Assembly (NCBI GenBank): GCA_026770575.1
Contig: MU657166.1
Span: 747,723 to 811,722 of the forward strand
DNA length: 64,000 nucleotides
Source: Pelagophyceae sp. CCMP2097
Taxonomy: Eukaryota; Sar; Pelagophyceae
Direction of reading: 5' to 3'
Position numbers and translations under genes: made by a program. The notes under the pieces are model-generated. The model worked only from the letters and a program-made list of their open reading frames with translations, was not told the origin of the DNA and ran no database searches. Numbering within the stretch: the first letter of the stretch is position 1; every line of letters starts with the position of its first letter. Below, one piece after another: positions 1-11,037 of this stretch.

Positions 1-195
1 ACAGACAGACATAATTGCCCCAAGTAATCCTTCAATCAAAGGACCCGAAGGGCCCTGACCGTAAACTGACGTTGATCAAACTGTGCAGTCCCCTTCGGGG
101 CCTGAACAATTGTAGTTTGCAAAACCCAACGCCCTTTAAGCGATCCGCAGACTCGGGACCCCGGGGAAGTGCACCCAACGCCCCTCTCTCGCGGG

Positions 196-1780
196 ATGGG
201 CTTCACCGCGCGCGAGCTGAAGCGCGGCCTCGAGGAGCGGCCGGACATCGCGCGGAGCTCGGCCGTCTGGGACGCCGTCGTTCGCAGCGTCCAAGACGCG
301 CTCGCGACGGGCCGCGGCATCTCCGTCCCGGGCCTCGGCCGGTGGACCTTCCTCAAGACGTCCAACGTCCACGCCAGCGCCGTCCACCGCCGTGTCCGAG
401 CAGGAGAGCGAGAAAGATAAGACGAGAGAAGCCCTCGCGAGAGTATCGAGTCGCAGAGAGACGTCGCGAGCTGAGCCACGGCGCGCGTCGGTGAGCCACG
501 GCCCTTGAAGTGGGTTCCCGACGCGCGCATCTCTAGACGGGCACGCAGACGCTCAAGGAACCTCGGTTCGTGGCGGACGAGTCTTTCCTGCGGGCGTTCG
601 GCGTGGCGGCGCGGTCCAAGGTTGGCAACGGCCTTGTTGCCCCGAGCGCGGCGCTGAACCTCATTGCCGTCGCGCGCGCCGCGGGCGTCGACAAGGACGA
701 GGCGCGCGCGGGGCTCCAGCTCATAGTGGCGCTCATCGGCCAGGCGGCGGCGACGGAGTCGCAGGTCCGACTTCAATTCGCCAACGTCGGTACTCTCTCC
801 ATCGACGCGCGCGTCCTCGCCTTCAAGTTCGCCCAGGGCCTGAATACGGCCTCTTCGCTGCCGCACCTCGAGGCAGACTCAGCTCGAGGGCCCGAGTCGG
901 GTCGAACGACGCACCGCGACGACATGGCCTCGTCGCGGACGGCGCGGTCGTTTGGCGGATCCGTCGACATGACGGCGCGCGACGCGTCCCGCTCGACGGC
1001 GCGCGGGACGGCGCGGCGCGACGAGGCCCTTGTGGAGACGTCGGCTCGGTCGGCGCGCACCGCTCGGTCTTCGCCGGCGGCAGACCTGTACGTGCGCAAG
1101 TACCCCACCTTCCAGCGCGGCGACGCTTTGGCTGGTCTGACGGGGGCGCCGGCTCTTACGGCGCGGACTTTGAATTTGCAGCAGGAATTTCAGAAATACG
1201 ACCAAGCACTTTTGGGAGCGCGGGCATCCAACGCCAGCGAGGACCGCAAGATTGCGTTGCATCAAAAGCAACTCTCCGAAGTGGAGCGCGCCAAGCAAAA
1301 AGCGCGGGCGCGGGCGCTGGAGGACTTGGACACTCAACTGCGTATCCAGACAGAGGAACAGCGCCAACGCTTTCAGGCCGGAGCCCACTCGCGCCGAAAC
1401 GCCGTGCACCCGGACCCGAGCCGGGCGGTCCCGATGGGCCGCGAGACGGACTTTGTACTTGAGAGGAAACAGAAAATTGCGCTGATGGACTCTCTACGAG
1501 CGCAGCAAAACGCAACCGAGGCCGCCCGCGCCGCCGCGCTGAAAAAGGAGCGCGCCTTTGACGCCACCAACATCCAGCGCGCCTCGGAAGAGTACTCCAA
1601 GGACCGTGCGTTTCCCGTTTGAAGGATGCACCCGTCACTTGCCCCTTATTAGGCGAGATGCGCACGCTCATCGAAAATCAATTAAAGTCGCAGCTCGAGT
1701 CGGCCTGGGTGAGCCAGATGGACTACAAGATCGCGCTGGCCAAGACGACGAACCTCGGCACCATCCCTGGCCAACGCTGA
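196..1780 (+). CDS. CCDC81-like protein with two HU-type domains and a coiled coil
   Basis: The gene has three exons. Exon 1 (from 196) encodes a first HU-like unit with the motif VPGLGRWTF. Exon 2 begins at 537 after TCTCTAG and opens with a second unit (LKEPRFVADESFLRAFG, then a region ending FANVGTLSI). This paired arrangement is the N-terminal architecture of CCDC81, a centrosome/cilium-associated protein whose domains resemble bacterial HU. A low-complexity S/R/T segment and a charged coiled coil follow. Intron 2 runs 1606-1652 (GTGCGT...TTATTAG, phase 1). Exon 3 gives EMRTLIENQLKSQLESAW and stops at 1780. The intron 1 donor is ambiguous (382 or 394). The start at 196 is the second ATG of the frame; a start at 169 is possible. 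Family membership is fairly sure; a role at the basal body is inferred from the family. Confidence 0.75.
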
Positions 1781-2048
1781 CCGAGGGCCAGCGCCGGCAG
1801 AGAATCGCAGGTTGACGAGGGCGCTCCAAAGTCCTCACTTGGCGCCTCTGTAAAATAAAAAAAGGGGATGGAGGATCTCCGCTGCGACACCTAATAAAGC
1901 AGACCCGCGCCGCAACACGCCTGGTCCCGACGACGCAATTGTCCCCCAGTGGACCACCACCGCGCTCCAAAGCGGCGCCTTAAGTGGCGCTTTTGTAAAA
2001 CGATCCTTCCCGAGAAGCCACCCCAAGAATCGAACGAATGCTTAGCGC

Positions 2049-5000
2049 TCAGTTTTGCGTGAGAAAGAAGAGCGCGACTGCGGCGGCGAAGTCGATGGGC
2101 GCGGCGCCGAGGACGACTGCGCGGATGAGCGTGTGGCAGTCGCCTTTGTAGCCGACAAATTCAATAGCAGACTTGGACGTGTCGTAATCATTTGGCGCGT
2201 CCTGGCCGCGGAGCTGCGGCAACGATATGGCCTCGACGAGCCAGCGCGCAAAGTCGTATTTTGCAACAACGCGCCAGGGAAAGTCGAGGTCTGCGATGAA
2301 ACGCCACAGCCCCGTAAACAGTAAAAGCACCAACGTCGAGACCATTGAAAGAAGAGACGCCTTGGACAGCGCTGTTAAACGCTCAACAGCCTGCTGGGGC
2401 TCGGGAATTCCATACAAGGCGGGTTTCGAGGCGTAGGCCCAAACCGCCGCGAGCGAGAGAGAGTTGCCGCAGTGCGCCGCGATCACACACGCGGCCCCCG
2501 CCTCCACCACCTTGAAAGCCGCCAAGTCGAAGTTGGCGCAGGCGAAGACGGCCGGGACGACTATCACGACTCTTAAACAGTCGAGAGGCAGTCGCGAGAA
2601 CAACTGCGCGGCGAAGAACGGCGCCACATCAACACCGCGCTCGCGCTCTTCGAAAAAGTCGTGCGCCAAGGTGAGGTGCCTCGCCAGCTGCAGCGTATTC
2701 GGCGCGAGGAAGAACGCGACGAGGAGGTAACTGAGCCATACAACGACTCTTGGGTCCTCCCGACCTTGCCCGAAGAACGCCGCCCCCAGCAGTAAAGCCT
2801 GCACCAACGCAAAGCCCGCCGTCGAACCGAGCGCACCGCGGTCGACGCATGCGAGTTCGCGCCGAAACAGCACTGAGAATTGGTTCGGGAACGACGTGAG
2901 AAACGCTTGCGCAGGGAGCACCGCCGACGGCGCCAGCGCGTCTTCTCCGAGGCGCGTCTCGGGGAAGGCGAGGGGCGTCGGCGAGGCGTCATAGGCCAGC
3001 CGGAACTTCAAAGCTGCGGCGTGGAACGGACGCAGCGCCGCGTCGCGCGATGGGTCATATACGGCTTGCAGAGACACGCGCTTCTTCGGCCGCAGCACTT
3101 CCACGGGCGCGCCGTCTGCGACGAGGCGGCAGAAGGCATTTTCGCCGAGCTGGACTAGTAACGCAACTCTGTCAAAAGCCATGGCGACGTCTCGCGCGGC
3201 GTCGTGGGCCGTGGCTACAACTGCACAACCCAGACGCGCCAACCCGGCGTACGTCACCGCAAGCTTCGCAGCGTCCCTTGATGCCAGTGCGTGCCGCGCG
3301 CCGCACACGGTTCCCGCGGCGGTGCCGCCGACGTCGTCGCAGAAGACGATGAGAGGGGCACGAATGAGTTCGATGGCCAGCAAAATGCGCCGCTTCAAAA
3401 GGCCGCCATCGACGACGCCGTCGCGCTGCGCTTCGGACACGCCCGCCACGTCGAGGCTGACGCCGATCCACCACTCTTCCAAATTTTTGGATGGTGCTTC
3501 AAAGTCGCCCTCCGCCGTCCTCGCGGCGTACTTCTTCCCGTCAGAGGCTCCAGATGAGACGCGCGGGCCGGCGAGGTGTAATGCGTAGCGGCAGGTCTCG
3601 CGCGCCGTGAGCGCGGCGTGCGCCTCGAGCGTTGCACCGCCGGCGGGGAGCCAGGCGCACATGCTTCGAAACGTTTGGGGGCGTTGCGACGCGTTGAGCG
3701 CGATTCGCCCCGCCGCGCAGACGTCCTCGTCTCCAAAGCGTCTCGCCTCGCGGCCCGCTAAAGCGCGGAGGAGGCATCGTGGAGCGTCGGGGTCGTCTGC
3801 GCAGATGAGCACGGCCTCGCGCGACGACACCGCAAGGGTCACCTCCGCCAAAAGCTTGCGGCTTTTGAAAGGAGTCTTGGCAGCAAGCGAGACGCCGTGT
3901 GCCGCGAGTGAGACGGGGAAGGCCTCGATTGCGAAAGCGAACGCCGTTTCGGATGCTGAAGCGCCAATCTCGACGTCGGCCGCAACAAGGCAAGGCTTCT
4001 CGAGCTTGGAGGAGCCCTTTTTGCCCACCTCTCCCTTCAAGTCCTCGTTGACCACGGCGGGCGCTCTCGATGCCCAGGAGTGCAGCTTCTTGGATTCGAT
4101 GAGCCGCGCTCTCGGCGCCTCTTTGCTCAAAGCGTCATATGAAACCAGCCGCGCCGCCAGCGCGAGCGCTGCAAGCGCCAGGAGCGACTCGCTTGGGGAC
4201 GACTTGGGCCACCCCGTCCCAGAGTCCCACCCCGTCCCTTTTATTTCAAAGTCGCCGAGGTGCGCCGCCGGCGTTGCGTACATCTTCAAGACGAGTCCTT
4301 GAACCCCCCAGCGCGCGTGGTTCACCTGCGCCAGGTAGAGCATGGGGTTCGCCTGCGGGAGGTCGGAGAGTTGGACGCCAAAGCCTGTGCAAAGGAGCAT
4401 TGCGGCGGAAAAGGCGCCGTATGCCGCAATGGCCTGGCGCTCCGCCCGCCCCGAGACCGCGCGCGCCGTCGAAAACCCAAGGCCGCCACCGCCCTGCGCG
4501 TCCACCGGCGGCGGCGCGTGCGCGAAGCTATCGGCGCAGTCTCATTCGTCCATTCCGGTATTTTCCCACGAGCGTCGACACGCACGCCACGAGCGCCTCG
4601 ACGAGGCAGCCGAGCGAGAACGCGAGGAGGGCGAAGAGTAAGTACGCGTAGCACAGGGCGTGGAACCCTAAAGGCATGCCGGCGACGACGTAGAGGACGA
4701 GGGGCGCGACGGCCGCGGCGAGCGAATCCGCCACGAGGACGACGGTCCGCGCCGCGACGTACTCCACACCGCCATACGACCGCATTCTTCGCTCGCGCTC
4801 AAACTCGGCGTGGGCGCGGCAGAGGCTCGGCGCGTGTGCGAGGTTTGAAGTGACGACGAGTTGCGCGCAGGCGAACGCAACTGCCGTGACGTCGTAAAAC
4901 GCCAAAGAGTCCTTCCCACCATGCCCACAGTCCCACAGCGCGGCGCCCCAGACCAGCGCTAGCGCGACGGACCCGACGTGGCGGTCCAACGCCGAGCGCT

Positions 5001-6241
5001 TGCGATGAAAGCTGCGGTCTATGAGAGTGACGAACCGCTCAATAGGCGGCACCGGTAAAGGCGTCAGCCAGTGCAACGTCGAATCGTTGTCCGCGGGCTC
5101 TCTATGAGACGCCTCGTGCTCCTGCCGCCGCGCCACGGCCGTCCTTAAATAGGCGGCGCGGCACGCGGCCGCCGAAGGCCCATCGCTTGCGCAGCGCTCA
5201 ATGGCGTCGAGGCGGTCCATCTCGAACTTGGACCCCTTGTCGCCGCGCGCCTCCGAGAGCGGCGCGTACACGACGCAGTGCTGCGCTGCTTTCTTCGTCT
5301 CGCCAGAGTACAGAACGCGGCCGTCGCGGAGCACTATCACGCGCGCAAACGCGGCAAAGGCGTCGTCGCCGAGGGCGCGCGATTCGAGCGACGCTATTAC
5401 CGTGTGGCCGCGCGCCGCGAGGGTGTTCATCGCGCGGGAGATGCGCAGGGCGCCCTCGCGGCCTGCCCCGCGGAACGGGTCCTCAACCTAGCATCCTGGC
5501 GTTGAAAGGTACTCCACCCCTGCATGGCGGCCACGGTCGTCCCTGAGCGTTTCTCTAGCCTCACGACTGTGATCACACCGTCACGCCTGGGTTCCCCACC
5601 GACGCCGCTTTGTTCCACCGACGCCGCTCTATACGAGCACGACGGGCTGCGACTGGACGAGTGCGCAAGCGATGCGCGCCACCACGGCCTCGGCCTGCGC
5701 CGCCGGGGCGCCCTGGGCTGCAGCGCGCGAGGCCTCGTCGAGTTTGAGGACGCGGATCATCGCCTGTGCGCGGTCGCGCGCCGCGTCGCACCTGCCGAAG
5801 CGCAGCAGCGCCGCAAACTCGACGAGCGTCGCCGGCGGCAGCGCCTCCGCCGCCACGCCGCCGCCGAGAGGCGTCAAGACACCATCGTACGAAGCCGGAG
5901 ACTCCACAAACGCCTACGTCGACACCTTTCGAAGAGCAAGCAGCGGCTGCACGCACGGTGAGGAGATGGGCGTCGTGGTAGGGCTGGCCACCGAAGGCGA
6001 CTCTGCCGGCGAAGTATCCGCCTCGCGCGGCGCCGGCGAGGAGTCTCAGCAGCGCTCCTTTGTCCGCCACCGTCGGCCCAGCGAGCGCGCACGTCGAGCC
6101 GCCGGGTGCGACGGCGGTGGCGTCCTCTAAAAGCACGCGGCCGTCGCCCGTGGCGTACGAGACTTCGTGCAGCGTCACCGTCCAGTCCCTTGACAAGACC
6201 GAATCCCCATTCGACCAGCCGTCGTCGGAACGCGTGTCCAT
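2049..6241 (-). CDS. Full-length ABCG/PDR-type ABC transporter with degenerate ATPase sites
   Basis: The layout is (NBD-TMD)x2, as in PDR/ABCG full transporters. Exon 1 (6241-5957) holds the first Walker A region, read as AGPTVADKGALLRLL, which lacks the G-x-x-G-x-G-K-S/T pattern. The intron 5914-5956 starts GTGCGT. Exon 2 (5913-5635) ends VVL and exon 3 starts at 5487 with VEDPF, giving a Walker B-like VVLVEDPFRGAG with E/D swapped. Membrane helices follow to about 4570. One more intron lies near 4500-4572 (GTGGGA...CGCAG fits phase). The last exon, down to 2049, carries the rest of TMD1, a second NBD (LICADDPDAPRCLLRAL, LIVFCDDVGG) and TMD2 with the ER-type loop FFEERERGVDVAPFFAAQLF. The start at 6241 follows MDTRSDDG; an in-frame ATG at 6409 is possible. 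Transport substrate unknown. Both catalytic sites look impaired. Confidence 0.85.
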
Positions 6242-6484
6242 GGGCCGAGTGCCGCCGGGCGGCGATAGGGGTTTTCGAAAACCGGCTTTCCTTGGTGCCT
6301 CTGGAGCGAGCTGGCCGTCGGCGCCGCGTCCAACTGAGGCCGGAGAAACTTTGGAAGCGTGGAACAAAAAGTCGACTCGATAAACACACACACGCTCGAA
6401 AAATTTCAAACAGAGATGACTTCGTCCGGCCGGTTGATAGCGGATTTTCCGCGCGTGATCCGGAGGGAGATATTACTGCGGTTG

Positions 6485-9158
6485 ATGTCGCGGCGGCTCG
6501 TGCTGCTGGCGTGGTGCGCGCATGCGGCGCCAGCGTGGCTGCCGGCGTCGCTGCGCGGGCTGGAGCCGGTGGTGCGCGACTCGGCCGTCTGGGAGGAGCT
6601 CTTGATGTTCTTCAAGCCAGGTGCACTTTGCGCAATCTCCCTCGATGGCCTGCCCTCGACGGCCCCACACGTTCCTCCGCGGACCCTGCGCGCGACGACC
6701 GCATCCGCGGAGGCATCCGGGAGCCTTTAGGCGGCGGCGGCTCGGAGTCGTACCGCGTGGCGCTGGACGCTACTTGCCTAAACGACCTCGAACCGGGCAC
6801 CTGGGACCGCCGCGGCGCCGTGCGTAATGCCGACGCGCTTCGGGTGCGCCGACGCAGTTTCGCCGCCGCGAAGCTGCGTGTAGGTCTCTGGGTTTTCGGC
6901 GACGCACGATGGGAATGCCCCGTGGTGGAATCCGCCGAGCTTCGCACTCACGCACGGCAAATGGTCCGCCGAGACATGGTGAGTCTCGTCTACAAGGCTC
7001 GCCGGGAGGCCGCGCTAGGCTGCCACTCGCGCTGGCGCGGAGCCGCTGGGGCGCCAAGGACGCGGCAGAGACACAGAAAGCCAACGCCACGCTTGTCATG
7101 TTCCACTCGAGGCAGACGGAGAGGTGAGGATTCGCCTCGATGCCTTGGACCACGTCTTCCGTGATTGCCTCTGACGATGCTCCTTGCAGGCAAGGGCTGT
7201 CTTGGTGCCGGCAGAAGTTGATCACGCACTCGAAACGATGGTGGAAGACGCCTCGCGGGGGCGAGGACCACTGGTTCACGGCGATTTCGTCGCGGGGCCC
7301 TTGCTGCGACGGCGGCCAGGCGCGCGACCCGGCGCTGCTGCGGCACCACTTTTTGATGCACGCCGGCGAGGCGCCAAACGGGCCGTGGATCTTTCGAGAG
7401 TCGAGGTTCGCCGACGCGCTGCGCAGGCGCGTCCGCAAACCAAGGGCGTGGATCGGCACCGCGTTAGATCGGCCCCATTAGGCGGACGCAGTACAAGGCG
7501 CCCGTGACGCGCGACACGGCGCCCAAGATCCGCTGCTTCGATGACCGAAAGGACCTCGCCCTGCCGCCGCCCATGCAACCGCCCGTGTCCTCGGGGAACC
7601 CGATCGACGGTGTGAGGCTCGGTGGACGCCATGAGAAAGACATGCGGGGGCGATTACCGCACACCGCATCTAGGATTCCTAGGTTTTTGCTGCGGAGCGC
7701 GAGCCACGCGGCCTCTGGCCTGCGTCATATGTCGCAGGTCGAAATCGACGAAGAGAGCATTGGCAAGTGCGTGCGCTCCGCCGGGCGCGACGCCACGAGC
7801 TGCTACCTCGCGCCGTGCGTACCTCGGATTGCGCGGCGACGCCGTCGGACGGGGCCGTGCCGTGCAACTGCGACGCTTGCGCGCGCAGGCACAGCCACGC
7901 GTCGGCGGCGGGCAAGGACGTCCTCGTCATGCACGCCGAAGGGAAGCAGGGAGGCCTCGAGTACCACCTCCGCCGCGCCATGTCCAACGCTTGGGACGTA
8001 CGTCTTGTTGCTTCAATCGTTGCCGACGACGATGGCGAACCGGGTAGCCGGGATCGCTTCTTCACAAGACGTCTTTCCAAGAGCGGCGCGTCTCTAGGTT
8101 TCTCCGTGGGACCGCGGCAAGTCGCCTCCCGGCGCCCGGGACGATCCGCGCGTCGACGTGCGCTTCGCCATGCCGCGCAGGAATTATACGCAGTCGATGC
8201 GCCGCGCAAAGTTCTGCGTCGTCTCCGAAGGTTATTCTCAGTGGTCGCCGCGCATCACCGAGGCCGTCGCGCACGGCTGCGTGCCAGCCTTCCTTTCGCC
8301 CTCGCTGCAGCCGCCGTGCGCCCGGCGTCTGTGGCTTCTCAAGGGGGGGTCTAGCGTGGCATCCGTTGCCTGCTTACAACCCACCCTGGCTCCGTTGCAG
8401 ACGCAAACATGAAGGTCGGAAATAAATAAAAGGAGAGAGAGGAAAATGAAAAGTCATGGAGGTCGCAGGTACTCTTCGCTGCTGGATTGGTCCAAGTTCT
8501 CCGTCCGCTTCGACGAGGCGGACATCCCTCGGCTGCCAGAGGTCTTGGAGGCGTACGACCACGCGGCGCTCCACGCAAACCTCTTGCTCGTGCGGCATCT
8601 CTTCGCCTTTTGCGTCGACGGAGGCGGCGAGGACGGCTGCGGCGGCGAGGCGCTGCCCGGCGATGGGCTGCCCCTCGTCGTCTTTGAGATGTCGAGGAAG
8701 AAGGCCGCCGGCGGCAGCGACGTTCCGACGCCACTCGACTCTGAGACGTACGCGGGCACGTCTCGCCTCCTCGCGGCGAAGGACGACGGCGACGCGACAG
8801 CAGACGCAGACGTCGATTTCAACTGCACTTTGGCCACGGGCGCGTGCACCTACGCCTTTCGTGGCGAGGAGTGGCATTGCAGCATGGTCAACGAAGTCCA
8901 CGCAGAGTGCCTGCAGCGCGTCGACGGAGGCTGGTGCGTTGCTGCTCTCTGAGAGTGGTTTCAGTCTTGCTGCTTCAGAGGGTTTCCACCCTTCTTCACC
9001 GAGGGCGACTTAGGACCGTCGTCGGGAGCACGGACAACCTCCGCGGCCACAAGCAGAGCCTCTACTTCAACGACATGTACCAGCCGACCAAGGTCGCGGA
9101 GAAGGGCAGACAGAAGAAAGCCCTCCGCGCTCGCCGCCGCGACGACGCCGATACTTAA
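6485..9158 (+). CDS. Exostosin-family (GT47) glycosyltransferase
   Basis: This multi-exon gene starts with a signal-anchor-like MSRRLVLLAWCAHAAPAW. An in-frame ATG at 6416 would add 23 residues. Later exons give the family landmarks in order: SRWGAKDAAETQKANATLVM (the segment before the catalytic fold), GGEDHWFTAISSRGPC around 7260, IRCFDDRKDLALPPP at 7530, AGKDVLVMHAEGKQGG near 7915, and the exostosin signature RAKFCVVSEGYSQWSPRITE with AVAHGCVPAFLSP near 8210-8310. A GTGCGC...CGCAG intron near 8316-8467 then joins to YSSLLDWSKFSVRFDEADIP. The Cys-rich C-terminal part runs into a last exon at 9014-9158 (TVVGSTDNLRGHKQSLYFND). The family transfers sugars in the Golgi during glycan or cell-wall synthesis. 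The acceptor sugar cannot be told. Exons between 7400 and 8100 are not fully resolved. Confidence 0.8.
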
Positions 9159-9219
9159 ACACCTCGAGGCAGACTCTGGCCCTGGGCGGGCAACCCGGAG
9201 ATCGTTAGAGCTGCATGCG

Positions 9220-10727
9220 TTACGTGTCGTCGACGTCGCGGTCCGAGGCGTTTGCCTCTTTTTGCTGCGCGGCGGCGGCTACTGCACGGAGGATCTCGGC
9301 CTTCCATTGAGACAGCACGACGAATTCGTCCTCGAGCCCGTCGTTCATCGCCGCGCGCGTCGCCGCGCCGAGGGCCACGGCGTGCTCTGGGTCTACGGGT
9401 GTTTCCACCGAAACGCCGCAGAGGCGAGCCAAAAATTCAGTCACTGCCGGCATCTTCGTCGCCGCCCCGACGAGCACAACCGACTCGATGGTCGGCACGG
9501 CGGGCTGCGCGGGGCCCTTGCCGCCGGGGCCCTTGCCGGGGCCCTTGAGCGAAACCTTTTTGCCTTTTTGCAAGCGCTTCTCTCGTAGCTTGTCCTGCGC
9601 CGCGTTCCGAAGGTCGGCGCTCGGGTCGCCGCGCAGAGAGACGTCGACGAGGATGGCGCACTCGCGCACGAGCCGCTCGCAGCGCTGCAATAGTGGTGTC
9701 ACCGCGATTTCTAATTCGGCCCGGCTCACTTGCACCGTGGGCGGGTCGGCTTTGGGGACGCGGATGGTGGCACCGTCGGCGGTCGAGAGCGACACCTTGG
9801 CCGCCTCGGCGTTTGTGAAGAGCGCCGCGCGGTCGGCGCCGTCGAGTTTCCCAGCAGCTGATGCCGAGAGCGCCGACTTTTTCAAGGCGAGGTCCGCCAC
9901 CGCCTGCGTAAAGTCCAAGCCGCCGAGGCAAGCGTCGCCCCGCGTGGAGATGATCTCCATGGTGCGCGTGCGGCCGCCGACCTGGAGGATGGAGACGTCG
10001 AGCGTGCCGCCGCCCAAGTCGAAGACGAGGACCAAAGCGTCCTTGTCCGACGAGGTCCGGCCCACTCCGTACGCGTGCGCGGCCAGCTCAGGCTCCGGCA
10101 CAAGCAAGACTTTGTCCAGGCCAGCCGCCTAGAAAAGTGCCTCGGGAACAAGACTCGCCTTTCGCCGGGACGGACCTGGGCGGCCTTCTTCGTGGCAGCG
10201 CGCTGCGACTCGTCGAACATGGCCGGGACACCAATCACCGCATTGCCCACGGGGGCGCCCAAGCGCGCCGAGGCGTCGGCCACGAGCTTTCGGAGGAGCA
10301 TCGTCGACGCGTCTGACGGCGCGAGGCGGCCCTCACCGCCGAGGCCCGTGATCATCTCGACCTCGGCCTCGGCCGACTCGTCGGAAAGGTCGAGGCGGAG
10401 CTGGAGCGCGAAATCCCGACTGAGCCTGGAATCGCGAGTGTTATGCGGCACAGATGACGTATCGAAAACGCACCGGCTGCGGGCGCGCGCGGCGGAGAGC
10501 CCGATGGCGCGCTTCCAGGAAACAACCTCTCGCCCGTCGACGTCCAAAACCGACGCCGTCGTCAACTCGCCATTTTCGTTTGCAAGGACGCGCGGCTCGC
10601 GGCCGGTCGCGTCGACGATGGCGACGCAGGACCGCGACGTCCCGAGATCGATGCCCACGGAGAGGCTTCCCGCCGAAAGACCCGTCGCCTTCGCGGCGAG
10701 GCACCAGAGCACCAGCGCCCGGAGCAT
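9220..10727 (-). CDS. ER-type Hsp70-like ATPase lacking a substrate-binding domain
   Basis: The protein starts MLRALVLWCLAAKATG, a signal peptide, followed by the Hsp70 phosphate-1 motif VGIDLGTSRSCVAIV. Exon 1 ends KKAAQ at 10176. The intron 10129-10175 (GTCCGT...TCTAG) leads to AAGLDKVLLVPEPELAAHAYG. The phosphate-2 motif VFDLGGGTLDVSIL and the adenosine motif VVLVGAATKMPAV follow. A Gly/Lys/Pro-rich insert (KGPGKGPGGKG) sits just before the adenosine motif. The protein ends about 60 residues after the nucleotide-binding domain with DRDVDDT and has no KDEL. The stand-alone NBD in the secretory pathway recalls HSPA13/STCH. A 54-nt segment (10420-10473, GTGCGT...CTCAG) is probably another intron; it is a multiple of three, so the frame reads through it. 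Confidence 0.85.
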
Positions 10728-11037
10728 GGCCTTGCAAGACGGAGCCGCAATGCCTCTGGTGCTGCGGCGGGCTGTCGCGCCGATGCCGCGCCGCGCCGGA
10801 AGTAGACTTCTTTTGCCAAGTTCTGGCGAAAGGTGCATAGGATTTTAAAGTCGCTTGCCTTACCGAAGATTCTGCATGCAAGAAGAAGGCTTCTCCCTGG
10901 ATTATCGCCTCCGCTCTCTATGAGAGCTCCATCTCGCCGGGGCCGCGCTTGAGAAAGAGTCGCCGAGGGCGCGGGCCCCGCCCCGTCCTGCCCCCTGGGC
11001 CCCGGCCGCCTGGAAGGGCGCCTAGGACGGCGGTGGC
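10728..11037. promoter_or_regulatory. Shared upstream region of divergent Hsp70-like and CCR4 genes
   Basis: These 310 bp separate two divergent start codons and must hold both promoters. I see no clear TATA box. The CCR4 side is extremely GC-rich. No other gene is evident. Confidence 0.4.
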
